From contig JAEMBT020000005.1 in the NCBI GenBank assembly GCA_018873245.2, positions 9,286,001 to 9,350,000 on the forward strand: 64,000 nt of DNA. The letters are read 5' to 3'. The notes below the pieces were generated by a model, which had not been told where the DNA came from, made no database searches, and was given only the letters and a program-made list of their open reading frames with translations. The translations under genes were made by a program, and so were the position numbers. Source of the stretch: Archegozetes longisetosus. Its lineage: Eukaryota; Arthropoda; Arachnida; Sarcoptiformes; Trhypochthoniidae. Each line of letters starts with the position of its first letter. Within the stretch, counting starts at the first letter, position 1. Positions 11,674-23,238 of the stretch are shown piece by piece.

Positions 11674-12332
11674 CTATAAGCATCTCAAATTCTCTTTTTG
11701 TAATGAAACACTAAATTTCTTAAGCTGTGGAAATATATACGGAATTAGGATTAATATAACACCTGTTATATTAGAAAGAGGAATTTCATCCAAAGCTAAT
11801 TGTACTAATATTGCATCAGAAAGTTCTTTAGCTGTACAACCAGTTACCTCCACAAGTCGATAAAATAAAGACTTAATCTCTCCATGATATAATGTACGAA
11901 CACATATTGCCATAGATTTTGTGACCGAAATGTCAGTAGTTTCATCAATAATCAGACTGAAAAATTGGATTTCAAATGTTGAACGACTCTTGAATGACAT
12001 ACCGGAGCAATTGCATTTTTACAATTGCAGATTTTTTAGTGCGCTTCATTTTAAGATTTGATGCAACCTTCGAATCACCGAAATACTTTTTAAGTAAATC
12101 AACCAAATGTGGCATAACATTAATGGCGATGTTATGCTCAACAAAAAATGAACATAAAGAAATCTGCATCTTTTGTCAAATCTTCTAATGAATCTTCTAA
12201 CGTTTCAATATAGTCATTACTTGCAGGACAGTTTTTCAAATGTTTGGCATATTTTGAATGCCTTAAAAGTTCAAATTTACCGCCTGATAACTCACAATTG
12301 CAAAATTTACAGTATTGGCCTTTCGTTGTCAT
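11674..12332 (-). pseudogene. hAT transposase, N-terminal part with BED-type finger
   Basis: From 12332 the minus strand encodes a zinc-finger segment (YCKFCNCELSGGKFELLRHS, then KYAKHLKNC). Shifted frames follow with FFVEHNIAINVMPHLVDLL, YFGDSKVASNLKMKRTK and IIDETTDISVTKSMAICVRT. 'EHN', 'DSK' and 'DETTD' are characteristic of hAT transposases of the ZBED/DUF4371 type. Frameshifts near 12150 and 11990 break the frame. The rest of the gene lies left of the foldback element. Confidence 0.75.
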
Positions 12333-12428
12333 TCGGGGATCTAATCACCTGCCAGGTTATTGTAGGTGTTTAATTATTATTAAGTCTTATAATGAATGTC
12401 ATGTTATTGTTATAAAGAAAGAGATTAT

Positions 12429-12784
12429 GGGTGAATCCGGGCTAATGGGTCTAAAGGGGTTCCCGATCCCCACCTCCAAGTGTAATACATCATTGGATTC
12501 AGTTCGTCGAGCTGAACACTTTGATATCACACTTGACTACTTCCAACCCGAACCTGCCCACTTCTGGCCATCAAGACCTAACCACCTCGAAAATGGTTAC
12601 GACTCGAGAATCCAGGTTTATCCATTACGAGGTACTAAACCAAACAATGATGGATATCTCGAGAACTACTTGTGATAATTAATCAAGTGAGGTATCAAAA
12701 TGCTCAGTTCGATGTCCTGAGTCCAATGATATATCACACTTGGGGGATCGGGAACCTTGTAGACTCATTAGCCCGGATTCACCC
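12429..12784. mobile_element. Palindromic hAT-type MITE, 356 bp
   Basis: The ends GGGTGAATCCGGGCTAATGG and its complement extend inward for over 100 bp as imperfect inverted arms. The flanks GAGATTAT (12421-12428) and GCGATTAT (12785-12792) match at seven of eight bases, an 8-bp duplication typical of hAT elements. GC content is higher than the surroundings. No coding function; the open frame through it is a by-product of the palindrome. Confidence 0.8.
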
Positions 12785-12965
12785 GCGATTATGAAGATAA
12801 CGGAGAATAGAGTTTGAGTTACAGTTACTGAATGACAGTCACTCTTAAGTCCTTAAATTTCAAGATTGAATTTCGATGCATAAATTTTGTTCGTACAACT
12901 ATCGAACAACTTTTTTGTTCGATAGTACGAAAAGTGCAAGAAACAAGCGAAAACTGAGAGCCCTG

Positions 12966-13106
12966 TTTCGGTATGACTTATAAGTTGTTTGGATTACTAA
13001 ATAGTTATTTGAAGATCAAAAGTGCTACAGTAAAAGATTAAGAAAAACTGAAGTCTTATCATAACTGACTATTCAGTGCAAACTCACACTCTTATGAAAA
13101 TATTGT
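12966..13106. repeat. Right inverted arm of the transposon nest
   Basis: Reverse complement of 3066-3189 plus the short continuation after the pogo-type element. It is uninterrupted here and so shows what the left arm looked like before it was split. Confidence 0.65.
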
Positions 13107-13829
13107 ACTACTTATTGTTAGGTTTGTTAAACCCTACATATTATTCACAAATGAAAAATTGGCAAATATTTACAATTTTTTTTGTATCCAAAATATTTTC
13201 TCACAGAAAAATTGTGAGATTTCAATGAGCACACTCATTTTCAGTCTATTTCATAAAATATGCGCGCATCATTTGAATCGGTTTGTGAATTCAAATAGTT
13301 TTATTTCTCTTAGACTGATAAAAAGCATCGTAAATTGATATTTTTAAAGGAATATTTTATTTCACAGAGAATTCTTAAGTTTAAAATCAGTTATGAACAT
13401 ATAAAACGAATGCAAACGTGATAAAAACACTAATTAGATATTTTCGGTTTGATATAAAAATTAGATAAGTAAATTGTTTTATCTGTGCCTCAAAGAATTA
13501 ATTAAACGGGTGCTCAAACCGTTCATTCATTTTGACAATGGTTCCTATTTGAGAAGATAGCTGTTTCATGAAAATATAAAGTGGACAAGTCTTTGAATGA
13601 TTGCAATCCAAGTTTACGTAAATTTAAAAGTTAATAGTGATGAAAATATCAACAATGAACCTTCGATCAGGTGTTAAACCTATTTCGATGTGAACTGAAA
13701 TATTGTTTAAGAAACAGCTTTTAACCATTGTTTTTAGTCAAAAGTTTTCTTTACTTCATATAATAAAGTTAAAAAGTAATTGCTATCTAAGTTAAAGAGG
13801 CTAAAAACATAATATTTTAGTGGGTAGTA

Positions 13830-14299
13830 CCCGTTTTACGCCGCATATAAGTATATGTACTTATAATGCGAATCGCTAGAAATTTTAAACATATCATTTA
13901 TGACAAGTACTTATATTCCAGATTGTAAGTATATGGGGACTGAGATTTCATTTCACAAGGCCATGTCTTGTAATGTGAATTTTCACGAAAGGTTTGAGCA
14001 ATTACAAAGCATTAGGGTTTACTTATTTAAACATGAACAAAGTAGAAAAGTAATTTTAAAAGATTTCTAACGCAAACGATATGCCTTTTACAGTTTAAAA
14101 TATTGGTTTAAAACATTCTTGATTGGTCTATACTATTATGAAATTTCTCATATTAAAGACATGTTCTTAATTCAACGAATTTGAAGAATCCAATTTTAAA
14201 AGGCGACATTTGACCCATGTACTTAAATTTAGGAATTAAGTAAATGTATCTTGAGATTCAAAATTATAAGTACATGTACTTATATGCGGCGTAAAACGG
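13830..14299. mobile_element. 470-bp element with ACGCCGCATATAAGTA ends
   Basis: About 38 bp at each end are inverted (CGTTTTACGCCGCATATAAG at the left, its complement at the right), and TA flanks both sides (13828-13829, 14300-14301). The inverted ends run into TAAGTA-TGTACTTA palindromes. No reading frame. Probably a Tc1/mariner-group MITE. The 720 bp before it and the 380 bp after it contain nothing I can name. Confidence 0.75.
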
Positions 14300-14678
14300 T
14301 ATGCGTTAAGCATATGAATGGCATATATTTAAGATCAGAAAATTTAGCATTAAGAGGAAAATATTGTCATGTTGATGAAAAATGACTGAGCGATTCTAAG
14401 AATAGAATGAATCTGGCTTATAACGATGTGAGAAAGAATCAGTAATTTTAGAAACAATGGAACGATAAACACAAAAGTTATGAGCGATATAATGGCTAAT
14501 TTCAATGAATAGTAGAGAATGAAGCGCAAGAATATTTATTTCACATTAATGATCATATACGACAATGCAAGCAAATATTCATTTTAACTTCAGGTTTTTC
14601 TGCTAGAAAATATGAAAATGCAACTGTACTCATAGTAAGCTGACTATTGCTAAATCATTCTAAAGTTGTTTTATGCAC

Positions 14679-17202
14679 TAGGGTGACCACCCGTCCCGTT
14701 TTTTCAAGGATAAAAGATAAAAATCCCGTCAGATCAAAAATTGTCGACGGGACAGTTATTTGTCCCGTCTTTCAACTTTCGTTCATAAAAATCTGTTTTG
14801 AAAAATATTTCTCAGAAATTCAAACATTACATTTATTTTGCAAATGCCAAGGGATTAGGAAACTCAGTTTAATCTTTTGAACACCTGTTGTTTAAAAGCA
14901 AAAGTTTTAGAATTAATCTGTTTGTTTTACCTTGACTTATATCTTGTATAAACCAATACTTCTTAATTTTGTCTCATTCAATACTTATATCTATTTGATT
15001 TTGTTCTATCGAATAAGTTAATGTTAGTTTTTATTTATTTTAAATGTTTCATTTTATTTTGAATGTTAAGTGCTTCAGATGAATGTAAAATTGTCATTGT
15101 ATCTAATAATTGATATAAGTTTTTTGTTATAAAAAGTTAAAATAATTCAATAGTGATAATGACTACTAAACGTAAATCAGAAAAAAGATATTGTGTTTTC
15201 TCCGACAATTGGCTAAAAGAAGACTTATGTAATGATTGGATAGAAAAAATTGATGATTTTACGGCTCATTGTAAATTATGCAAATCCAACATATCAATAA
15301 AATACGAAGGATTTTTATCATTGAAAAGACATTCACAAAGGAAAGAACACATAAAACTTCAAAATGCTCTGAAGTCAAACAATATTATTGAACAGTTTTT
15401 AATTAAGAAGAATACAACTGAAGAATTAAAAGTAACAGCAGCAGAGGTTTCTTTCATTTATCACAGTATTAAACATCATCATAGCTATAGATCTATGGAA
15501 TGTGGCATTAAATTAAATCACAGATTATTCCCGAATTCAAACATTTGTAGAAAAATTCGTTGCGCAAAAACAAAATCAGAAGCTTTAGCTGTCAAAATCT
15601 TGAGTCCTAATTCAATTGAACTTCATTTAAAATATATTACAAAAAATAATTTGAAATTTTCAGTATCTAAAGATGCATCAAATAAAAAAATATCAAAGTT
15701 TTCCCAATAAGTATACAATATTTTTCTTTTGAAGAAGGTATCAAAAGCTTCGTCCTAGATTTCTACGAGGACCCTGACGAAAATTCTTCGGTAATATATG
15801 AGAATATTAAAAAAAATTTTACTTTTAAATGATCTGAAAATACAAAATGTGATCGCATATGGAGCTGATAATGCCTCTGTTAATTTTGGACAGCACAAGT
15901 CTGTATACAAAAAACTTAGTTCATGAAAACCGAGCAATAGTGAAAGCAAACTGCCACTGCCATATTCTTCACAATGCTGCAAAATATGGACTATTAAAAT
16001 TGCCATTAGATATAGAAAACTTGGTTATTAAAATATATAATCATTTTTCCATTTCAGCAAAAAGAGTTAACGAATTAAAGTCTTGTTATCAATACACTGA
16101 AAGCGATTACAGCGTATTGTTGAGACATATTTCGACGCGATGGCTATCACTATTCAAAGCAATTGATCATCTTATCAAGAATATAAAAGCTATCAAATCT
16201 TATTTTATAGGCATAAGGTCAGATGAATGTCCTAAAATAATAACTGAATTTTTCTGGGAATATAACGAAAATCCTGCAAATATGGGATTTTTGAAAATAT
16301 TACATTTTTCACATAGTTATATGCAGCTATTTCACGACTCTATACTTGAACTTGAAAAAACATCAACTAATTGTACACATCTGTTTGAAATCATGACAAG
16401 ACTGCTTGGAAGATTGAAAAATAGAGTTCAACTTAAATTTTTTGGAAGCGTTTGCAATAATAATATGAAAAAACTTTCATCGAGTTGTGAAAAATCATTC
16501 ATCGAAGTAGCGACAGATAGCTATAACCGTGCAATAAAATATTTAGAAAAGTGGTTTGATTTTGACATATCAGTACATAAACATCTCTCAACATTGAGTT
16601 TGAACCAAAAAATTGATTATAACGAAGTTCTTGAAGTTATCAAATTTCTTAAGTTAGATTTTGCCATAGACAAACTTTTTGACGAGTGCTGCTTAATTAA
16701 CGATGCTTTTGATAATCTCAATGTCGAAGAATAGAACCTTCCCAATGATGAAATATGGCGAAAAATTTAAAAATCCAAGGATCTTCCAATTTTCTCTCAA
16801 ATAATTGCAACTGTGTTTGCAATACCTATAGGTAATGATTCAGTTGAGAGAATTTTCAGTTTAATGCAAGCTTTGTGGACTGATGAAAGAAACAGAATGA
16901 GCATAAATTTAGTAAAAGCAGAAATTTGCATAATTATAAATTATTCAATGAAGTGTGAGCAATTTTTCGGTTATGTGTCTAAGAATAACCAACTTTTGAA
17001 AGATGCTATTTCTAACAAAAAATATAACTTTAAAATTAACCATGATTAATAGTTTTCAGTATTTTAATATCAGATTGTATTGTTAGACACATAAATGTTC
17101 GTGATAACTAATAAAGGTGAAATTTTTCTTTAAAAAAAATGTAAGGGTCCCCCCTTTGATATTTTTGTCCCGTCATGAGATGAGCCGGAGGTGGTCACCC
17201 TA
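14679..17202 (+). mobile_element. hAT transposon, 2.5 kb, decayed but complete ends
   Basis: The termini TAGGGTGACCACC and GGTGGTCACCCTA are inverted, and TTTATGCAC is repeated directly outside both (14670-14678 and 17203-17211). The subterminal regions carry repeated TCCCGT/ACGGGA motifs, as is common at hAT ends. It contains a hAT transposase on the plus strand. The same terminal sequence is found on the 431-bp element at 46862-47292. Confidence 0.9.
15153..17049 (+). pseudogene. hAT transposase, frameshifted
   Basis: Parts in order: an N-terminal zinc finger (DFTAHCKLCKSNISIKYEG, then LKRHSQRKEH) at 15153-15710; a shifted link (KSFVLDFYEDPDENSS) at about 15740; GADNASVNFG and NCHCHILHNAAKYGLL at 15860-16000; RHISTRWLSLFKAI; and after a stop near 16734 the dimerisation motif IPIGNDSVERIFSLMQALWT at 16813-17049. 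'STRW' and 'S-V-E-R-I-F-S' are hAT hallmarks. At least two frameshifts and one stop break the gene. An enzyme of this family acts in the nucleus on the TAGGGTGACC ends that flank it. Confidence 0.85.
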
Positions 17203-18757
17203 TTTATGCACACGTATAGAACTTGAAGTGTTGTAATTTTGAATCAATAAATACAAGATTCACCAGTTCAATGTGATAAATCCAAGGATATGACGTTCAA
17301 CTAACGTTATGAAATAGAAGAACCATTGATCGACGCAAATATCAATATCAAAGATTACCAAATGAACAATAGATTCTTTTAGAATTTATAACTCGAAATC
17401 TGACGAAATTCCGCTTCAAGTTAGATGGTAGAAGAATGACTTTTGGGACTTCAAAATAGCAAGAATAGTCTGCATTTTAGCACTTATAATTATTTATATA
17501 TGACTTTAAATTAACATTTCATTGAGTTCTAATCAAGAAGTATTAATAAATCATTACTCGAAATCCCATTAATAATATAAAAAATGAATTTCTAGTAAAA
17601 CATGAAAAATGAATGAGATTGAAAAAATATGAGTGTGATTTACGAGGTAAGTTCCAAACTAAAGCCAAGGCAAATAGTTCAATTCTAATTAAAGGCTTTT
17701 ACTCACAAAAGATAATTTGGGGTTTATGAATACATCTAGTAAGTCAAATTTTCTATTCAAAATTTCCCAGTTTTATTATGAGATGCTTTCTGCTCATATA
17801 TTAAAAACTCAAGTAATTTTTAAGAAATTAATACTTTATTAGTAAAACCGATGTTTTATAGGAAGATTTATAGGAAGATATGACTTAATCGTAAAAAATC
17901 AGATTCATGGGAACTTAAATATGGACTCATTTTTTTCATTTTATGATCAATGAAATTTCTTGTGATCGAATGGTTTAAGTTATCAGAAAAATACGGTTAT
18001 CTCATATAGTCGTGTTTCTAGTGATTACCAACAGTACAGGGTAGGATAAACCGGTTTTAAAGGAGGAAGAGAAAAATTAAAAGAAAAATGAAATTATATT
18101 TAAGTTCTTTATTGAAGAAGAAAATTATGTGCTAAATTAGAATATCTATATTGACTTCGTAAACAACTTACAACCTATTCGGATAAAATAAATTCAATCA
18201 TTCTGAACTTTTCCCCCAATTATTAATGAATCTCGCTGTTCGACAAATTGCTTTAGAAGATCATTTCCTAATTTATAAGGTTACTCAAGAATCTCTAGCT
18301 TCACGGAAAGCAATACACATTATTCCGTCAATTATTCTTTGTTCTTCACGGTCATATGTTTCGATCATATCTTAACATAAAATTTTTATTATAATAGCAT
18401 TAATAATCAATTTTCTTTATTTATAGTTTATCTCATAGACTATTTGATCTTCAAATCTGAGAAATAGTGTTAAATAAAAATTAGTCATCTAACTATGCAA
18501 ATCGATCTCGTTTCGATAATAAATAAAAAAACAAGCTATATAAAGTAGAAGTCATTGAACAGCTTTGACTTCACTCCCTTGTAAAAGGTTTTGTTCCAAC
18601 CAGTTCATAAATTGGCCAACGTGTTGTTTCTCACATTGTCTTAGCATGTGTGCAAATTTTGTATTTTTGTGATCATGGAAACATAGATAAAGAGTAAAAT
18701 TTACAAAAACATCCTATTAAAATATATACGTAAATAAATCATAAGATAACGGTGGCT
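17203..18757. other. A+T-rich stretch, nothing recognised
   Basis: No domain, repeat or splice pattern was found on either strand. A TATA-like string, CTATATAAAG, occurs near 18537, without a gene that clearly goes with it. Confidence 0.5.
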
Positions 18758-18768
18758 ATTTTATAAAG
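18758..18768 (+). promoter_or_regulatory. TATA-like box of the secreted peptide gene
   Basis: TTTTATAAAG lies about 100 bp upstream of the ATG at 18863. An initiator-like ATCAGTT near 18820 is somewhat further away than the usual 30 bp. Assigned only by position. Confidence 0.35.
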
Positions 18769-18862
18769 AGATACCTTCGCTATACTAGCAATTAAAACGT
18801 TGATTACTATATTTAGTAGATCAGTTTGATAAAACACATTAGCAAAACATTATCTGAAAACG

Positions 18863-19219
18863 ATGGCAAACTTAACACTCATCTTATTGGCCACACTTTT
18901 GACTTTTTCTATGTGTAAGTTTACGTTTTAATAATTTTTACCCTTCACAGGAATTTAATTTGCTAAATTCACTTTGACTGTCTACTTTCCTTGTTTTCTA
19001 GTTTCTGGATGTCAAGCTTGCACTTGCACAAGTAGTCTTGGTTTTATTTGTGGGTGGCGAGCATCTTCACATGAATTACTGAATACTAATGGCGAATGTG
19101 ATCCGCATGCTTTATATAAATGCTCAAGCAGTGGGGAAATCGCTCAGGTTATTAGCGAATGTAAGAATCATACTGGATGCATTGATGACAAAGAAATTAG
19201 TCAAGATCGGTGTAGTTAG
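18863..19219 (+). CDS. Small secreted cysteine-rich protein, 89 aa, two exons
   Basis: Exon 1 (18863-18914) encodes a signal peptide, MANLTLILLATLLTFSM. The donor GTAAGT at 18915 and the acceptor TTTTCTAG ending at 19001 define an 87-nt phase-1 intron. Exon 2 (19002-19219) encodes the mature chain, starting GCQACTCTSSLGFICGWR, with nine cysteines, an ALYKC motif and a final DRCS before TAG. The spacing (C-x2-C-x-C, then C-G, then regularly spaced single Cys) suggests a disulfide-stabilised extracellular protein. An odd number of cysteines leaves one free or available for dimerisation. I recognise the style from arthropod secreted peptides but no named family, and no enzyme motif is visible. 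A poly(A) signal follows at 19315. The gene stands alone. Confidence 0.8.
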
Positions 19220-19314
19220 TTCCTTGTATAACAATTTTTGTGCAAACATGATAAACAGTAACAAAGTTATGTATGCTTTCTTAGACTCTAGCAATAGACA
19301 ATATTTTGAAGTAA

Positions 19315-19320
19315 AATAAA
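19315..19320 (+). terminator. Poly(A) signal AATAAA
   Basis: The canonical hexamer lies about 95 bp after the stop codon of the secreted peptide gene. Confidence 0.55.
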
Positions 19321-20104
19321 ATCAAAATAATTTTAAAATACATGAACTTTTTCTTTATCTCAACGAATAATTGCAGCGCTGTTTTATTTCGTAAGACATG
19401 CTTCCATTTTGTATATTTCCTACTGTCTCGAAACTCTTCTGTTACAATTACGGAAGTGCTAACAACGTGTTGTGCAATAGACTGGAACTCATAACTGTAA
19501 ATACAAGGTGTAAATTAAAGGACTTCATTATGTTTCGTCACAACTTAACTTCCGAAAACGTAAAATTAATTCTGAGGTAATATGTTACCCCACGTTGTCC
19601 ACGCTGTATATCTGTTCTAGGTCAGTCCTGATGCTTTTAAGTCAAAGTTAGTCCTTGTTTTCAAAGTTTTAATTTACTAATTAATCAGTTTCTAGTTGTC
19701 TGCTATAATATCATCTGCGGTTCAAATTGCTATTAGCGACATAATAGTACTGAGATGCATATAGTAAATACGAAAAATTGCGATGTTAATCCAAATTTTT
19801 GTCCTCAGTAAGACATGATGTAAGAAAAACTTTCTAAAAGAAAGTTATAAGTCTAAATTAATCAGTTTTTTTGTCACCCAAAGTCAGATATATGACTGAG
19901 GAATACATAAATTCTCAAGAAATCACGTTTCGTTAATTTTAGCGAGAATTTTAAAGTGAGACTTGGGAACATTTTACTCCACAGTTGTAACGAAGGGTTA
20001 AAATAAAATTTTATTTCTCAGAAACTATTTAATATTTTTACATTAGATTCTTAATAAATAGAAAAGGAATAATGGAAGATTATGATAGAGTATATTCAAT
20101 ATGC

Positions 20105-20345
20105 CATCCATTTTCATTATGAATGTGACGCAACCAAACATGAGAATTGGCAATAGCATGGTTCACGTGTTATTGCAGTTGCCTTTCGGCCAACATTTTC
20201 ACATAAATCATCCAATACAGTCCCTTTTCTTCAAATCTTAAAATTAAATTCGATATCACGTGATTACTAGGAGCGTCACGCCTATTGAATTCTTTCCTGA
20301 ATTGCCTTTGCACAAGAATAGGGCTCATCTGATATTTAAATCAAA
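20105..20345 (-). pseudogene. mariner-related transposase N-terminus, decayed
   Basis: The minus strand reads SPILVQRQFRKEFNRRDAPS, then ISNLILRFEEKGL and, after a frame change, a degenerate linker. This is the helix-turn-helix pattern 'V-Q-R-x-F-R-x-x-F-x...P-S...I...F-E-E-x-G' found at the N-terminus of many arthropod Tc1/mariner-related transposases. No terminal repeats were found. Confidence 0.6.
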
Positions 20346-20872
20346 TTAGTAATATTGTTTCACGATGAATGTTCACATTTCGGTTGTGTAAGTCGTAACG
20401 TTTTTAGAGGAGAGTTAATAAAAACCGAATGAAACGAAAAATGTCCCAATACCCCTTGAAATATCGCATAGTTTCAAGTTTTAATTATTTTTATTATAAA
20501 AGTTATAACCAAAAACTTTTCGTTCATGACTATTTATTTACACATTATATATAATCGTGTTATTCAAAATTAAAGTGTGAGTACTTTGAAATTTTAAAAA
20601 TATTTCAAGAATACTAGATTTCAATCTTGTTTCCTAATATAAAATATTAAATTATTATTTTATAAATTTCATTTTCAAGAACTGTTTAATATTTAGTATG
20701 AGAATATCGTTTGCATGAAGAACTGTCAAAATTTTATGTATATTTTTGTTCAATGCGATCTCTAATAGACACTTGTAATAAATCCTTTGGAAAATAGAAT
20801 ACTTTCTTTTTATGATTCTTTTATCTAACAAATATTCAAGATTATTTCAAATTATACATAAGATCAATTAAA

Positions 20873-21486
20873 TTATTTAAGCTTATCTACAACCTCAGCT
20901 CCAACCAGTTTTGCATTCTTTAGTTCTGTGATCAATTTTCTGAGAGATCTGAAACCCATGTTAAGACTTGTAAATAATATACAAAAATCTCAATAGACAC
21001 ACTTTGGATCAATAGTTGATTGAAAAGTGAATTTTTTTTAAAGAAGTGACGCATTTAACAGAAGTTTGTTAAGGAGTCGAATTTATCGATATAGAAGAAT
21101 TCGAAGTGACTAAGTCAAATTTGAAAAAATGAAATACCAGCAGAATATGATTCTCTTCATCGGACTTCTATGAGATTTAGTTTTAATAACCTGAAATATT
21201 GTGAAAACGCCTGCTTTACAAACATTTTGCTCATCTAGTTCGATTAATTGGGCGATTACAGCCGAACTAGACATAAATTTATAATTTTGAATAAATACCA
21301 GCATCAAGGCCATGACGAGGTATATGAATTCGTTAATATCTCATTTTGTCAAAAAGTTGATTTAGAACCTTATAGTACTCGGGCGACGAATTGTAGAAGC
21401 ATACCAGTTTTGGTCGATGATGCAATGCAACACTATTTTAACAATTGTTATCAAAGTAATTATGCTTGTAATAGTTTTGAGCGATA
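20873..21486. other. Weak coding signals on both strands
   Basis: On the minus strand, 20948-20873 looks like a last exon: TTTCAG acceptor, then SLRKLITELKNAKLVGAEVV and a stop after DKLK. A possible earlier segment, VIAQLIELDEQNVCKAG, lies at about 21275-21200. On the plus strand a frame with five cysteines ends at 21486 (EFVNISFCQKVDLEPYS, then CYQSNYACNSFER), preceded by an AG near 21295. The two readings overlap in part and cannot both be right. Neither matches a family I know. Confidence 0.2.
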
Positions 21487-21815
21487 ACACTGGGAGAGAT
21501 CTATATATAAAACGTTTATAATACATATGCTGTATCTTTCATTACTTAGATAAAACTAATGTTTACGCCTTAATTTTCGATAAACTCGGAACTTTTATCG
21601 CATGTTAGGCAAAATGTTCTTAAATTTAATATTTAATAATTATTACATATAAATGTAATATACAATGTATTGATGCGATCAATTTATTCATGAACTAATT
21701 TTCAGAGTTCTTATCATTTTTATGTATCATACTCATCACTCGTAACTATAATATATAAGGAATAGTGCTGAATGTTTTTGGGAGAGTAATTTTGTGTTTG
21801 TGCGTGTGCAACAAG

Positions 21816-22345
21816 TAGTGTAAATAGAGAGTTTCTAAAATGCTTTCTTGAGCTCCCAGAAAGTTTCTTGAGAGATAATTTCTTGTCGAAAATCGAGAAA
21901 TTTTTTCTTTATGAACCACCAATTGAAATATAGAAATTCTCATTGCGTAACATTAACCTCCCCTTCAAAAATGAATTTTGACAGAAAATTATGTTATTAA
22001 AAATTGTTCTTTGATTAATTGATATTCATATGTTTTAATTATTCTCCATAATTATTTAACTAAAATACAGATGGTTGTCAAGTAGTTACACCTACTTAAC
22101 AAAAATATTCACTTTCTAAATACTAATTTTCTGACTTTAGATATAGTTTTTATTTAATTTTTAAACCTATTTTATTTTTAAAACAACTAAAGCGATCTTT
22201 AGCCGTAAGGGCGCAATGACTTAAAAAGGATTTTTCATGAATCCGAAGTAAATTATACTTGAATGGAAAGAAAATTTCTAGACCATAGAATTATTTCTAG
22301 AAATTTTCTCATTTAAAGATAATTTCTAGAAATTTTCTAACACTA
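21816..22345. mobile_element. TAGTGTT-family MITE, interrupted copy
   Basis: The left end TAGTGTAAATAGAG and right end TTTCTAACACTA correspond in reverse complement to the ends of the 201-bp element at 53170-53370. Matching blocks include AATTTCTAGAAATTATC and AAAATCGAGAAA. About 330 bp between 21935 and 22255 have no counterpart there, so this copy seems to carry an insertion. The flanking octamers are only partly alike. Confidence 0.55.
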
Positions 22346-22411
22346 ATAACAACTTTAATTCGTCCAAGGTTAATTAACGCAATGAATCATGCAAATTACA
22401 TGTGAATAACC

Positions 22412-22603
22412 GAGAAGAGATTTTGTATCTTAGGGAGACTATTGCACAATGTGTTAATTATCTCTGTAAAGTGGTATTTTTTTCAATTCGTGTGCAAATA
22501 CTTTAATTTTGTATTGTAAACAAATCCACTACTTATTATATTGACTACCTATTATAAATACGAAAGTTAAAGTAGTCTCTCTAAGATACAAAAATCTCTT
22601 CTC
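22412..22603. mobile_element. 192-bp MITE with 30-bp inverted ends
   Basis: GAGAAGAGATTTTGTATCTT at the left and its near-complement at the right (AAGATACAAAAATCTCTTCTC region, 22582-22603) enclose about 130 bp without coding capacity. Confidence 0.65.
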
Positions 22604-22712
22604 AACTGTTTCTATGATATTAATGCGAATTTATACTTATGTTCTATGAAAAGAAACATTATCTTTAATTTCAAGATATTCTAATGAAGTAATAATTTTT
22701 GCAATAATAGTA

Positions 22713-23238
22713 CAGTCGGTCGATAAAAGTTATGCATAGATCCCGGATTAATCTCTGATGCGTTTGGATAAGATAAGAGGGACGAGACAGAAATTGAAAC
22801 CATAAGTTTATAGAGTCAAATTATAGCATTACGCAGTAATTAAAAATCATGAGTAATAATGTTATTCGTAGCTGAAGTCAGTTTACTTGATATTCATAAC
22901 AAAAACAATAAATCATAGGATGAAAATCACTGATCAAAATATTTCAATCAAAATAGCTCAACAGTCGACTGTGATTCAATCTAAATAATTTTAATGAGTC
23001 GGATCGCCTTCTCGAGCTATCACTTCTTGTAACCGATGTGGCTTCGACTCAACTAACTTAATACAAGGATGAGTCAAAGTCTATTATATCAGAGTTCCAA
23101 ACTATTTTTTGAGTATTCATTTATTGATTAATATCACTGAACCAAATACAGATCTGAATGAGTTGTTGACCCTTAGGTTTACCAACTCTCCTTCACCTTT
23201 TTAGTGATGTCAAATACACAACTTCTATCTATCAACGG
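22713..23238 (-). mobile_element. Tc1/mariner-like deletion derivative, copy 2
   Basis: It starts after TA (22711-22712) with CAGTCGGTCGATAAAAGTTA and ends before TA (23239-23240) with the degenerate complement. It matches copy 1 (2534-3064) almost throughout, including the transposase C-terminal remnant on the minus strand. Confidence 0.8.

Larger units (their letters stand above)
6919..12965 (-). mobile_element. hAT element broken up by at least four later insertions
   Basis: The left end CAGGGCTCTC (6919) and right end GAGAGCCCTG (12956-12965) are inverted. Between them, in minus orientation, are the C-terminal, middle and N-terminal parts of a hAT transposase in the order expected for one gene (7288-8097, about 8700-8860, 11674-12332). 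They are separated by an insertion at 8104-8645, a foldback element at 9431-10354, a mariner fragment at 11030-11420 and a MITE at 12429-12784. The sequence just outside both ends is also inverted, so the element's true ends may lie further out. The single-element reading is an inference from order and orientation. Confidence 0.6.

Noticed and set aside
12244..12675. 143-codon plus-strand frame
   Set aside because: It runs antisense through the hAT zinc-finger region and then into the palindromic MITE; an artefact of those elements.
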